Under the pieces are notes generated by a model. It was not told where the DNA came from, ran no database searches, and worked only from the letters and a program-made list of their open reading frames with translations. Shown here piece after piece: positions 17,217 to 25,776 of a stretch of 64,000 bases of DNA; the stretch's first letter is position 1; every line of letters starts with the position of its first letter. This DNA comes from Polaribacter sp. (lineage in GTDB: Bacteria > Bacteroidota > Bacteroidia > Flavobacteriales > Flavobacteriaceae), in the NCBI RefSeq assembly GCF_024639685.1, contig NZ_JAHEHX010000019.1:544496-608495 (forward strand), read 5' to 3'. Made by a program: the position numbers and the translations under genes.

Positions 17217-17825
17217 CTACTTCACTCTAATATTAAAAGCTTCTTTACCTTCTATAACTCCTTTTAAATTATCATTCTCTGAAACTTTCCCAACTCCTGC
17301 TGGTGTTCCCGTAAATAATACATCTCCCTTTTTTAAGGTAAAATATTGAGAAACATAAGCAATAAGTTCATCTACTTTCCAAAGCATAGATGTTGTACTC
17401 CCATCTTGAACGATTTCATTATTCTTGTACAATTGAAAATTCAAATCATTGATTTCAAAATTTTCTTTCGCATAAAAATCGCCAATTACAGCACTACCAT
17501 CAAATGCTTTGGCTTTTTCCCAAGGCAACCCTTTTTCTTTACATTTAGCTTGCACATCTCTAGCTGTAAAATCGATTCCTAAACCTACTTCGTCATAATA
17601 TTTATGCGCAAATTTGGCATCAATATGTTTACCAACTTTATTGATTTTTACCAAAACCTCAACTTCATAATGAACATCATTAGAAAAAGGCGGAATGAAA
17701 AACGGATTTTTTCTAGGTAAAATAGCTGAGTCTGGTTTTAAAAAAACAACGGGATTTTCTGGCTTTTCATTTGCTAATTCTTCGATATGTTTTGCGTAAT
17801 TGCGCCCAATACAAATTATTTTCAT
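17217..17825 (-). CDS. fumarylacetoacetate hydrolase family protein (acylpyruvase-like)
   Basis: A single-domain FAH-fold enzyme of 202 residues. It begins MKIICIGRNYAKHIEELAN and carries the metal-binding carboxylates in HYEVEVLV and the downstream GIDFTARD, plus GDVLFTGTPAGVG at the end. This is the compact YcgM/FAHD1 type, which hydrolyses acylpyruvates or decarboxylates oxaloacetate. The exact substrate cannot be read from sequence. It lies 53 bp upstream of cinA on the same strand. Confidence 0.9.
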   Translation of the reverse strand: MKIICIGRNYAKHIEELANEKPENPVVFLKPDSAILPRKNPFFIPPFSNDVHYEVEVLVKINKVGKHIDAKFAHKYYDEVGLGIDFTARDVQAKCKEKGLPWEKAKAFDGSAVIGDFYAKENFEINDLNFQLYKNNEIVQDGSTTSMLWKVDELIAYVSQYFTLKKGDVLFTGTPAGVGKVSENDNLKGVIEGKEAFNIRVK

Positions 17826-17934
17826 TATAATTCTTTAATTTCCCCAGAGGGAAAAAATATACTCTTATTTTTTTACTCTTAGGCTGTTCTTTATCCAAAA
17901 AACTTTCTTCCTTTTGGAAAAATTAGATCGAATT

Positions 17935-18804
17935 TTATTCTCCTGTTTCAGGAAATACAATTGCCCTGTTTCCAGAAACAATAATTTGGTTATTTAAATG
18001 ATATTTTACTGCTCTAGCCAAGACTAATTTCTCAGTATCGGCACCAATCCTTTTTAACGTTTTTGTAGTACTTTCATGATTTATATGTTTTACATCTTGA
18101 TCTATAATTGGCCCTTTATCTAAATCTTCTGTAGCATAGTGTGCTGTTGCCCCTATTAACTTTACACCTCTTTGATATGCTCTTTCGTAAGGATTTGCAC
18201 CTTGAAAAGCTGGTAATGATGAATGATGAATATTTATAATTCTTTCTTTATAATCATTAATAAAACTAGAAGATAAAACTTGCATATACCTGGCCATAAT
18301 AATTAAGTCGATGTTATGAGCCTCTAATAATTCTCTTACCTGTGACTCTTGCTGTAGTTTTGTTTCTTTTGATATTGGCAAATGATAAAAAGGAATACCA
18401 AACATGTCTGCAACATATTTTAATTTATTATGATTGCTAATCACCAATTTTACATTACAATTCAGTCCGCCTTCTTTAGACCTTTCTAGTAAATCATATA
18501 AATTATGACTTGTATGAGAAACCATGATTGCAACATTCTTTACTTCATCTCCGTAATTTACAGACCATTTGAATGCTAAAGGTGTAGCCAATTTTAAAAA
18601 ATCTTGTTCTAAATTCGATTTAGAAATAGTGGCACCTACTGTATTTAAGCGAATTCGCATAAAGTAAGTGTTCTCTAAAGCATTTACATATTGCTGACAA
18701 CTTAAAATATTGAATCCTTTCTCATAAAAAAAACTAGTAATTTTTGCTACCAATCCTTTTTGATCTGGACATTGAATTAAAAAAGTAACTACTTGAGCGT
18801 TCAT
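17935..18804 (-). CDS. purU: formyltetrahydrofolate deformylase PurU
   Basis: This enzyme hydrolyses 10-formyl-tetrahydrofolate to formate and THF, balancing one-carbon pools and supplying formate for purine synthesis. It is 289 residues. It has an N-terminal ACT domain (about 1-85; LIQCPDQKGLVAKI) and a formyltransferase-fold domain with the catalytic IINIHHSSLPAFQGANPY and the Asp of TEDLDKGPIIDQ. The ACT domain rules out PurN and Fmt. It is followed upstream on the same strand by menB. Confidence 0.95.
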   Translation of the reverse strand: MNAQVVTFLIQCPDQKGLVAKITSFFYEKGFNILSCQQYVNALENTYFMRIRLNTVGATISKSNLEQDFLKLATPLAFKWSVNYGDEVKNVAIMVSHTSHNLYDLLERSKEGGLNCNVKLVISNHNKLKYVADMFGIPFYHLPISKETKLQQESQVRELLEAHNIDLIIMARYMQVLSSSFINDYKERIINIHHSSLPAFQGANPYERAYQRGVKLIGATAHYATEDLDKGPIIDQDVKHINHESTTKTLKRIGADTEKLVLARAVKYHLNNQIIVSGNRAIVFPETGE

Positions 18805-18834
18805 TGTTTAAATTATATTATGATTTGTAATTGG

Positions 18835-19674
18835 CTATGGAATCCACCTTTTTGGAAAGTTTGGCTTTCTTTTTTCTAAAAATGCATCTCTACCCTCTTT
18901 TGCTTCATCTGTCATGTAAGCTAAACGTGTTGCTTCACCAGCAAAAACTTGCTGACCGACCATACCATCATCTGTTAAATTCATAGCAAATTTTAGCATT
19001 TTTATAGAAGTAGGACTTTTTTCTAAAATTTCTTGGGCCCATTCAAAAGCCGTACTTTCTAATTCATCATGAGGTATTACAGCATTTACCATTCCCATTT
19101 CATACGCTTCTTGAGCAGAATAATTTCTACCTAAAAAGAAAATTTCTCTTGCTTTTTTCTGACCCACCATTTTTGCTAAATAAGCAGAACCATAACCACC
19201 ATCAAAAGAAGTTACATCTGCATCTGTTTGTTTAAAAATGGCATTTTCTTTAGAAGCTAAAGTTAAATCGCAAACAACATGTAAACTATGACCACCACCA
19301 ACAGCCCAACCAGGAACAACAGCAATCACTGCTTTTGGCATAAAACGTATTAATCTTTGAACTTCTAAAATATTTAAACGATGATACCCATCATCACCCA
19401 CGTAACCTTGATGCCCTCTCGCTTTTTGGTCTCCTCCAGAACAAAAAGAATAAACACCATCTTTAGTGCTTGGCCCTTCTGCAGATAGTAAAACTACTCC
19501 TATTGAAGTATCTTCACCTGCATCATAAAAAGCATCGTATAATTCTTTCGTTGTTTTGGGTCTAAAAGCATTTCTAACATTAGGTCTGTTAAATGCAATT
19601 CTTGCTACACCATTACATTTTTTATAAGTAATGTCTTCATATTCTTTAGCAACTTTCCATTCAGGTTGTATCAT
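18835..19674 (-). CDS. menB: 1,4-dihydroxy-2-naphthoyl-CoA synthase
   Basis: A crotonase-fold enzyme that cyclises o-succinylbenzoyl-CoA in menaquinone synthesis. It is 279 residues. MenB hallmarks are NVRNAFRPKTTKELYDAF near residue 35, SGGDQ as the oxyanion-hole segment, VVPGWAVGGGHSLHVVCDL, and FDGGYGS. The C-terminus FLEKRKPNFPKRWIP is typical. menD lies 1.7 kb away on the same strand; the intervening pseudo-esterase runs the other way. Confidence 0.96.
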   Translation of the reverse strand: MIQPEWKVAKEYEDITYKKCNGVARIAFNRPNVRNAFRPKTTKELYDAFYDAGEDTSIGVVLLSAEGPSTKDGVYSFCSGGDQKARGHQGYVGDDGYHRLNILEVQRLIRFMPKAVIAVVPGWAVGGGHSLHVVCDLTLASKENAIFKQTDADVTSFDGGYGSAYLAKMVGQKKAREIFFLGRNYSAQEAYEMGMVNAVIPHDELESTAFEWAQEILEKSPTSIKMLKFAMNLTDDGMVGQQVFAGEATRLAYMTDEAKEGRDAFLEKRKPNFPKRWIP

Positions 19675-19743
19675 ATTTTTGTATTTTGTGCGTTATTGTT
19701 ACCTATAAAACTTCGTTGTTTACAAAAATAAACATTCTAACTT

Positions 19744-20901
19744 ATGATTAAGAAAACACTATCACTTATATTTCTACTTTTTTGCTATAATAGTTTTTCT
19801 CAAAACATAATTACAAAAGAATTAGAATCTGATATTTTAGTAACTACAAGAAATCTTAGAATCTATATTCCTGAAACGTATGAAAAAGATATCATTAAGA
19901 ACTACCCACTAACAGTAATTTTTGACGAAGAGTATTTATTTGACACCTATGTAGGTAATGCAATTTTACTTGCAAAAAAAGACAAGGCTCCTAAGCAAAT
20001 TATTGTGGGTATTTCTATGGACGAAAGCAGAAATAAAGATATTTCTTTTGATAGAAATTCTGGAAAACTTTCTACAACTGCAAACTACTTTTATGAATTT
20101 GTAAGAGACGAAGTTATTTTCTACATGGAAAGTAATTACAGAACATCACCATTTATAAGTATTGTTGGGTATGGCTATTCTGCAAATTTGGTGACTCACT
20201 ATTTAAAAGAAAACACAGCATTTATTAATGCCTTTATATGTATAAATCCAAGTTTCTCTGATTTTATTGGTCAAGAATTAGCTAGGTATAATATTCCTAA
20301 ATTTCAAAAAGAAGACAATACTTTTTATCTCTACACAAACAATGCAAGCTCTTTTTCAGGGGAAAAACAACTAAAAATAGATCAGGTTCAAAAAGGATTA
20401 TCTGGTTTAGATATTAAGAATTTTAGTATTATTAACGATATTATTGAGACATCTAGCTCAGTTTCTGCAATTGGTGAAGCAATACCAAGAGCCATGACCA
20501 AAGTTTTTGAAATGTATTCTGCAATCTCTAAAGAAGAATATGAAAAAAACATTAAAGAGCTTTCCCCTGAAGATGCTATTTATTATTTAGAAAACAAATA
20601 TTTAGAAATTGAGTTTCTCTTTGGAACTAATTTGGGAATCAGAGAAAAAGACATTTATGCCATAGAGAATATTGTGATTGAGAAAGAGAATGGTGATAAA
20701 TTGAGAGATTTTGGTAAAATGATTTTAAAACTTTACCCAACTTCGCCTTTGGGAGATTATTATATTGGTTTATATTATGAAACAGGTAAAATGTTTAAAA
20801 AAGCCTTGAAATACTATAAGATTGGGTATGGTAAAATGAATCCTGCAGATCCTAATGCAGATGCTTTTTATGAGAATATTTTAAGGTTGAGAAGACAATA
20901 A
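19744..20901 (+). CDS. secreted esterase-fold protein lacking the nucleophile serine, with TPR-like C-terminus
   Basis: A 385-residue exported protein with signal peptide MIKKTLSLIFLLFCYNSFSQ. Residues 25-260 resemble the PF00756 esterase fold (LRIYIPETYEK..YPLTVIFDEEYLFD, ISMDESRN..DISFDRN, FFYEFVRDEVIFYME). At the nucleophile elbow, where active members have a GHSFGG-type GxSxG, it reads VGYGYSA (141-147) with Gly144 in the serine position. Residues 300-385 look like tetratricopeptide helices. It is probably a non-hydrolytic pseudoenzyme in the periplasm. It lies divergently between menB and menD. Confidence 0.75.
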   Translation: MIKKTLSLIFLLFCYNSFSQNIITKELESDILVTTRNLRIYIPETYEKDIIKNYPLTVIFDEEYLFDTYVGNAILLAKKDKAPKQIIVGISMDESRNKDISFDRNSGKLSTTANYFYEFVRDEVIFYMESNYRTSPFISIVGYGYSANLVTHYLKENTAFINAFICINPSFSDFIGQELARYNIPKFQKEDNTFYLYTNNASSFSGEKQLKIDQVQKGLSGLDIKNFSIINDIIETSSSVSAIGEAIPRAMTKVFEMYSAISKEEYEKNIKELSPEDAIYYLENKYLEIEFLFGTNLGIREKDIYAIENIVIEKENGDKLRDFGKMILKLYPTSPLGDYYIGLYYETGKMFKKALKYYKIGYGKMNPADPNADAFYENILRLRRQ

Positions 20902-20956
20902 TTTAGTTAGCAGTCAAAATTTATTTTAATAATGAAGACTGAAAACTATAAACTGT

Positions 20957-21379
20957 TTACTTATTTAAAAGTTCAATCCTGTCTTCTTTAATTGCAATTC
21001 GTTTTTTTTTGTATAAACTTCCAACTGCCTTTTTAAAAGCCTTTTTACTCATTTTCATATGAAAACGAATTGAGTCTGGAGAACTTTTATCTGTAAGTAA
21101 TAAAAATCCTTCTCTACTATCTTTTAATTTTTGTAATACTTTATCAACATCTGAATCAATAACATTTCTAAAACCTTGAGGCCTTAGAGAAACATCTATT
21201 TTTCCATCTTCTCTAATGTTTTTGATATAGCCAGTAACCTCCATATTTTCTTCTAATTGCTGAAAAACTTCACTTCTAAAAAGCAAACCATCAAACTCTT
21301 CATTTATTAAAACTGTGTAACCTAATCCTGTTTCAGTTTCAATAATTAACTGCACTTTATCTCCTTCTTGTAATTCCAT
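20957..21379 (-). CDS. S1-like RNA-binding protein (CvfB-type, short)
   Basis: A 140-residue protein. Residues 1-70 look like an S1/OB RNA-binding domain (EGDKVQLIIETETGLGYTVLI, MEVTGYIKNIREDGKIDVSLRP), and residues 75-140 are a winged-helix-like end (FLLLTDKSSPDSIRFHMKMSK, FKKAVGSLYKKKRIAI). This is the C-terminal half of the CvfB architecture. Its ATG overlaps the menD stop as TAATG, so it is translationally coupled to menD. A role in RNA binding is family knowledge; any link to menaquinone is not implied. Confidence 0.8.
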   Translation of the reverse strand: MELQEGDKVQLIIETETGLGYTVLINEEFDGLLFRSEVFQQLEENMEVTGYIKNIREDGKIDVSLRPQGFRNVIDSDVDKVLQKLKDSREGFLLLTDKSSPDSIRFHMKMSKKAFKKAVGSLYKKKRIAIKEDRIELLNK

Positions 21380-23037
21380 TATTTGATATATTTAAAATAT
21401 TCTTTTAAAACCTTATCATTCTCTAAACTTGGTGTAAAGATTTCTAAAATTTTAGGTTGATTTGATTCTTTATAAAAATGCTTTAATTCTTCTTGAACAG
21501 AAATTGTTGAAAATGCTTTTTGATACTCAAAATTATGCATTTTACACAAATGTTCTGCTGTTAAACAATGTGGTGTCTCAAAATACTGAGTAGCATTGGT
21601 TGTTTTTGGACCAGGAATAATTTTAAAAATTCCTCCTCCTGAATTATTTACTAAAATAATTCTAAAATTAGTTGGTATATTTTTATTCCATAAACCATTA
21701 CTATCGTAGAAAAAACTTAAATCTCCAGTAATAAAAACGGTTTGTTTATCGCAAGCAAAAGCTGCTCCAATTGCAGCTGATGTACTACCATCTATACCAC
21801 TTGTACCTCTGTTACAGAAAACCTCTAAAGTGTTGTCAATGGTAAACATTTGTCCATATCTAATAATAGCACTATTACTAAATTGCAACTGACTTTCTTT
21901 TGGAATACTTTCTAAAACTTGTTCAAATACTTTTAAGTCTGTATGCTCTATAATAGCCAAATACTCAGCATGCTTTTGTCTTCTTTGATCTCTAACAGCT
22001 AACCATTTGGGTTGATAATTACTCTGCTTCTTAGCAATGATACTATTAAACTTAGTAAAAAAATCAACAGGTTTGGTTTGTATAAACTCAGACAAGCAGA
22101 AAAATGTATTTGTTGCTTTCTTTTCATCAATATTCCAATGATGTTTTGGTTGATAATCTCTTAAGAATTTTTTAATCCTTTTAGAAACAATCATACCACC
22201 AAAAGTGATTAAAATATCTGGCTGTAACTCTTTAAATTGCTCCTCATCCAAAGAAAAAATTAATTGATCTATTGCGTTTATTGCTTTAGAATGATGCAGG
22301 TTAGAAGTAGTTTCAGTAAGTAGAATCACAGATTCATCTTCAGAATACAAATCCATTAATTTGTGTAACTCAGTATCTGGATAATTAACCCCAATTACTA
22401 ACATCTTTTTTTCTGCTGAGTTCCAAATTTTAGCCAATTCTGAATAATTAATATTAGAATTATCTAATGAACTACTGCTTATGTAAGGAAAATGAAAAGT
22501 ACTTAATTCATCTACAGTTTCGTACAAAGGTTCATTAAAAGGAACATTTATATGTACAGGACCTTTATTGGAATTTGCCAATTGCAAAGCCTCACCAATT
22601 AATTGTGCATTTCTGGTTTTAAACTTGGGATTCTCTATTAGATTTGCTGAAAATAAAATATGGTTTTCAAACACATTTTCCTGACGGATTGTTTGACCAT
22701 CTCCGATATCTATTAAATGCTTTGGTCTATCTGCAGAAATTACAACTAAAGGGATATTGCTATAAAAAGCCTCTGAAATTGCTGGATAATAATTTAGTAA
22801 TGCAGAACCAGAAGTACACAAAACAGCCACTGGCTTTTGCGTTTGTTGTGCTATACCTAAAGCAAAAAAAGCAGCACACCTTTCATCTACAATACTTAAA
22901 GTTTCTATTTCTGGATGATTAGAAAAACCAATCGTTAAAGGTGCATTCCTAGAACCGGGAGAAATAACAACTGTATCAACATTAAATTGCTGACAGGCTG
23001 CGATTACTAATTGTGCAAGTTCTTTTTTTGGATACAT
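21379..23037 (-). CDS. menD: 2-succinyl-5-enolpyruvyl-6-hydroxy-3-cyclohexene-1-carboxylate synthase
   Basis: A thiamine-diphosphate enzyme that joins isochorismate and 2-oxoglutarate in menaquinone synthesis. About 552 residues from ATG 23037 (MYPKKELAQLV; the frame opens three codons earlier). It shows the N-terminal Pyr domain (VVISPGSRNAPLTIGF, VDERCAAFFALG), the RPKHLIDIGDGQTI segment, and the C-terminal ThDP-binding GDLSFFYDSNGLWN region. It is the first gene of a two-gene unit with the S1-like protein. Confidence 0.96.
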   Translation of the reverse strand: MYPKKELAQLVIAACQQFNVDTVVISPGSRNAPLTIGFSNHPEIETLSIVDERCAAFFALGIAQQTQKPVAVLCTSGSALLNYYPAISEAFYSNIPLVVISADRPKHLIDIGDGQTIRQENVFENHILFSANLIENPKFKTRNAQLIGEALQLANSNKGPVHINVPFNEPLYETVDELSTFHFPYISSSSLDNSNINYSELAKIWNSAEKKMLVIGVNYPDTELHKLMDLYSEDESVILLTETTSNLHHSKAINAIDQLIFSLDEEQFKELQPDILITFGGMIVSKRIKKFLRDYQPKHHWNIDEKKATNTFFCLSEFIQTKPVDFFTKFNSIIAKKQSNYQPKWLAVRDQRRQKHAEYLAIIEHTDLKVFEQVLESIPKESQLQFSNSAIIRYGQMFTIDNTLEVFCNRGTSGIDGSTSAAIGAAFACDKQTVFITGDLSFFYDSNGLWNKNIPTNFRIILVNNSGGGIFKIIPGPKTTNATQYFETPHCLTAEHLCKMHNFEYQKAFSTISVQEELKHFYKESNQPKILEIFTPSLENDKVLKEYFKYIK

Positions 23038-23090
23038 AAAAATCAATAGAGATTTAAATGCAAAGTTACGAAGAGATAAATATTTAAAAG

Positions 23091-23133
23091 CAAAAAAAGC
23101 CAGAAACTAAAAGTATTTTAATTTCTGACTTGC
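23091..23133 (-). terminator. intrinsic terminator after the transaldolase-like gene
   Basis: On the minus strand the stem GTCAGAAA/TTTCTGGC is followed by a seven-T run. It lies about 20 bases after the fsa stop and before menD. Confidence 0.75.
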
Positions 23134-23155
23134 TTTAAAAAATATTGTTGCGGAT

Positions 23156-23809
23156 TTAGTTTCCTTTATTAAAATCTGCTAAAAATTTAGCCAAACCAAT
23201 ATCTGTTAATGGGTGCTTTAATAAACCTTCAATAGCACTTAAAGGCCCAGTCATAACATCTGCACCAATTTTAGCACAATCAATAACATGCATCGTGTGT
23301 CTTACAGAGGCTGCTAAAATTTCCGTTTCAAAACCATAATTATTATAAATAGTTCTGATTTCTGCAATTAGGTTTAAACCATCTGTAGAAATATCATCTA
23401 ATCTACCAATAAAAGGAGATACATAAGTTGCACCTGCTTTGGCTGCCAATAAAGCTTGCCCAGCAGAAAAAACCAAAGTTACATTTGTTTTAATTCCTTT
23501 TGATGAGAAATACTTACACGCTTTAATTCCATCTTTAATCATAGGTAATTTTACTACAATCTGAGGATTTAAAGCTGCTAATGCTTCACCTTCTTCAACC
23601 ATTCCATCAAAATCTGTAGAAATAACCTCTGCAGAAACATCTCCATCTACTAACTCACAAATTGCTTTATAATGATTTATGATATTATCTTGACCAGTAA
23701 TACCTTCTTTAGCCATTAATGATGGGTTAGTTGTTACACCATCTAAAACACCTAAAGCTTGTGCTTCTTTAATCTGCTCTAAATTAGCAGTATCTACGAA
23801 AAATTTCAT
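23156..23809 (-). CDS. fsa: small transaldolase / fructose-6-phosphate aldolase
   Basis: A 217-residue TIM-barrel of the short TalC/FSA type. It begins [16 protein letters not shown] with [13 protein letters not shown], and Schiff-base Lys87 sits in VVKLPM. Family members are either true transaldolases or fructose-6-phosphate aldolases; published Bacteroidota and Bacillus homologues of this length often act as transaldolases, so the activity is not certain. It is monocistronic with its own terminator. Confidence 0.9.
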   Translation of the reverse strand: MKFFVDTANLEQIKEAQALGVLDGVTTNPSLMAKEGITGQDNIINHYKAICELVDGDVSAEVISTDFDGMVEEGEALAALNPQIVVKLPMIKDGIKACKYFSSKGIKTNVTLVFSAGQALLAAKAGATYVSPFIGRLDDISTDGLNLIAEIRTIYNNYGFETEILAASVRHTMHVIDCAKIGADVMTGPLSAIEGLLKHPLTDIGLAKFLADFNKGN

Positions 23810-23879
23810 GCTTTGAAAATTAAATTTATTTTTGTCAAAGATAAAAAACTAAGCTTTGTTTAGTAATTTAATATGATAA

Positions 23880-24053
23880 AATTTATACTTTTTAAAAAAT
23901 GACCTAAAAGATTACTTTATTGTTAGTCTTTCTATAAATGGAAAAATTTATTATAGATGGATAGCGTTTTATATAAATACAGCTTCTTGTAATAGTGGAG
24001 CAACAGCTTTACATTTTAACACTGTTGAAAACGAGCATGTTTACGTTAACTAA
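23880..24053 (+). pseudogene. possible small gene remnant in the fsa-SDR gap
   Basis: A 57-codon frame opens after a stop and ends at TAA 24053 but has no ATG, GTG or TTG near its start. It reads NDLKDYFIVSLSINGKIYYR and ends ..HFNTVENEHVYVN. The residue composition is protein-like, unlike most chance frames here, but I recognise no family. It fills most of an otherwise empty 250 bp gap. Treat it as a weak hint only. Confidence 0.2.
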
Positions 24054-24056
24054 AAA

Positions 24057-24860
24057 CTAAAGGTTATAATGATTCATTAATAATCTTTGATAAATAGTGT
24101 CAGGAAGTATTCGTTTTAAAACAATTGAAAAACGTTGCATAAAACTTCCTACTTTATAATGGATTTTTGGTTTTTTTGTATTTATGATTTTAAAAACCGT
24201 TTTTGCCATTTGTATAGGATCCATTCCTTCGCTAACATGCGCATCCATTAAATCTAAATTTGCTTGATATTTTTCTTTATAAGCAGAAGTTTCAAAAACA
24301 GGAGTATGATATCTTCCTGCAGCAATATTAGTGGCAAAATCTCCAGGCGCTACATTTACAGCATGAATACCAAATTCTTTAACCTCCATACTTACCGCTT
24401 CTGTAACAGTTTCCAATGCCCCTTTTGAGGCTGAATATAAACCTCTAAAAGGCAAGCCCATATAGCCACCAATAGAAGTGATATTGATTATTAAACCCAA
24501 TCTCTGTGAACGCATTTGCGGTAAAACAGCCTTCATAACATCTATAGCACCAAATAAATTTGTATTAAAAACAGCCTTCATTTCTTCTGTTGGTGTATCT
24601 TCAACAGGGCCAGTAATGCCCATACCTGCATTATTTACAAGTACATCTAACCTTCCTTCTTTATCTAAAATAGTAGTTATCGCTTTATCTATAGACGCTG
24701 AGTTTAAAACATCTAAAGAAATAAGTTGAAAAGAAAGTTGATTTGTGTTTTTTGGCTTTCTGCTTGTACCATATACAATACATCCCTTTTTATGTAAATA
24801 AGAAGCTATTGCTTTTCCTATTCCCGATGATGCTCCTGTCACTAATACTACTTTAAACAT
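24057..24860 (-). CDS. short-chain dehydrogenase/reductase (classical SDR)
   Basis: A 267-residue Rossmann-fold oxidoreductase. It has the cofactor loop TGASSGIGKAIA at residues 7-18, NNAGMG near 77, catalytic Ser in NITSIGG, and YSASKGA with the active Tyr/Lys near 143-147. TSRKP after strand two has an Arg suited to NADP. The C-terminal portion with IKPKIHYKVGSFMQRF resembles sterol or retinol-type SDRs of unknown substrate. It lies just downstream of the SRP RNA on the same strand. Confidence 0.88.
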   Translation of the reverse strand: MFKVVLVTGASSGIGKAIASYLHKKGCIVYGTSRKPKNTNQLSFQLISLDVLNSASIDKAITTILDKEGRLDVLVNNAGMGITGPVEDTPTEEMKAVFNTNLFGAIDVMKAVLPQMRSQRLGLIINITSIGGYMGLPFRGLYSASKGALETVTEAVSMEVKEFGIHAVNVAPGDFATNIAAGRYHTPVFETSAYKEKYQANLDLMDAHVSEGMDPIQMAKTVFKIINTKKPKIHYKVGSFMQRFSIVLKRILPDTIYQRLLMNHYNL

Positions 24861-24913
24861 ATATTTTATTTAAAAAATCAATATTACAAAATCTAAATTT
24901 AGGGTACAAAAAA

Positions 24914-25009
24914 TGGCAAGCTACCTACATCACACTGCTACAACCTAATACCCTTGCTGTGTTCCCACCCTGGGGGATTCAAAGGGAGCTAGTTGTGTAG
25001 AACTTGCCA
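24914..25009 (-). ncRNA. ffs: signal recognition particle RNA, small bacterial (4.5S) type
   Basis: Read on the minus strand, the terminal helix pairs GGCAAG (25003-25008) with CTTGCC (24915-24920). The apical domain contains CCCCCAGGGTGGGAACACAGCAAGGG (split across 24950-24978), matching the conserved SRP core with its GGAA-type tetraloop region and the asymmetric AGCA loop that binds Ffh. The length of about 96 nt fits the small type. Its start sits just after a TAAATTTG -7 box, and a T run follows the 3' end. Confidence 0.9.
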
Positions 25010-25012
25010 CTG

Positions 25013-25020
25013 CAAATTTA
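25013..25020 (-). promoter_or_regulatory. -7 box (TAAATTTG) of the SRP RNA gene
   Basis: A full match to TAnnTTTG, placed so that transcription would begin at about 25009, the first base of the terminal SRP helix. A weaker CAATT (ATTG on the transcribed strand) lies about 19 bases further upstream. Confidence 0.6.
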
Positions 25021-25181
25021 CATTCTATTTTTAAAATGACAATTAAAAAAAATTAAAAATTTTGTAACATTTATAATACATTGATTACTAATAAACTGTT
25101 TTTGTTCACCTAATAGACATAAAAACATATCATCTTAAAGAAATTAATATATTTGTCAAATATCAACTAAATATAAAAACA

Positions 25182-25709
25182 ATGGAAAATCAAGCAAGTA
25201 GCAAAAATATTATTTTAAATAACGGTCTGTATTATGGAGTCGCAACAATATTAGCGAGTCTAATTGTATATGCTTTAGGAATACATTTAGATCCTACAGG
25301 AGGCTATATTAATTTCGCAGTTATTGCTATAACACTAATTGCATTTCCAATTATTGGAATGTCTACATTTAAAAAGAATAACGGAGGCTTTATGACTTGG
25401 GGACAAGGAGTAAAAATTGGTGTAGGTATTATTATGATTGGAGCTTTAATTGGAATTTTATACCAACACTTATTTACTGGATTTATTGAACCAGAATTTT
25501 ATGCTCAGGTAGAAGAAATTACTAGAAAAGGCCTTTTTGATGCAGGTATGACTGAAGAGCAAATTAATACGCAAATTGAAATGCAAAGTAAATTTCAAGG
25601 CACTATTATTGGAGATGCTATTGGCTTATTATTTATGGCATTTATAGGTTTTGTAGTTTCTGCTATTGTTGCGGCTGTAAAAAAACACACAGAAGAAGAA
25701 ACATATTAA
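25182..25709 (+). CDS. DUF4199 membrane protein
   Basis: A 175-residue integral membrane protein of the Bacteroidota DUF4199 family. It has four hydrophobic segments (about 16-34, 42-60, 80-100, 140-165), the MTWGQGVKIGVGI turn, and a loop with TRKGLFDAGMTEEQI between segments 3 and 4. Function is unknown. Family members are commonly found immediately upstream of a dolichyl-phosphate-mannose-like glycosyltransferase, as here (67 bp gap), which suggests a membrane role in glycan transfer (inference). Confidence 0.85.
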   Translation: MENQASSKNIILNNGLYYGVATILASLIVYALGIHLDPTGGYINFAVIAITLIAFPIIGMSTFKKNNGGFMTWGQGVKIGVGIIMIGALIGILYQHLFTGFIEPEFYAQVEEITRKGLFDAGMTEEQINTQIEMQSKFQGTIIGDAIGLLFMAFIGFVVSAIVAAVKKHTEEETY

Positions 25710-25749
25710 TTCTTAAGAAACACCTGTTTTTAAGATACTTTATTAACTT

Positions 25750-25757
25750 TACATTTG
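25750..25757 (+). promoter_or_regulatory. candidate -7 box (TACATTTG) upstream of the GT2 gene
   Basis: It fits TAnnTTTG and lies 19 bases before the glycosyltransferase ATG. A T-run about 20 bases upstream could stand in for the -33 element, but no exact TTTG is present. Confidence 0.35.
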
Positions 25758-25776
25758 GTAACTAGATAAAAGTAAT

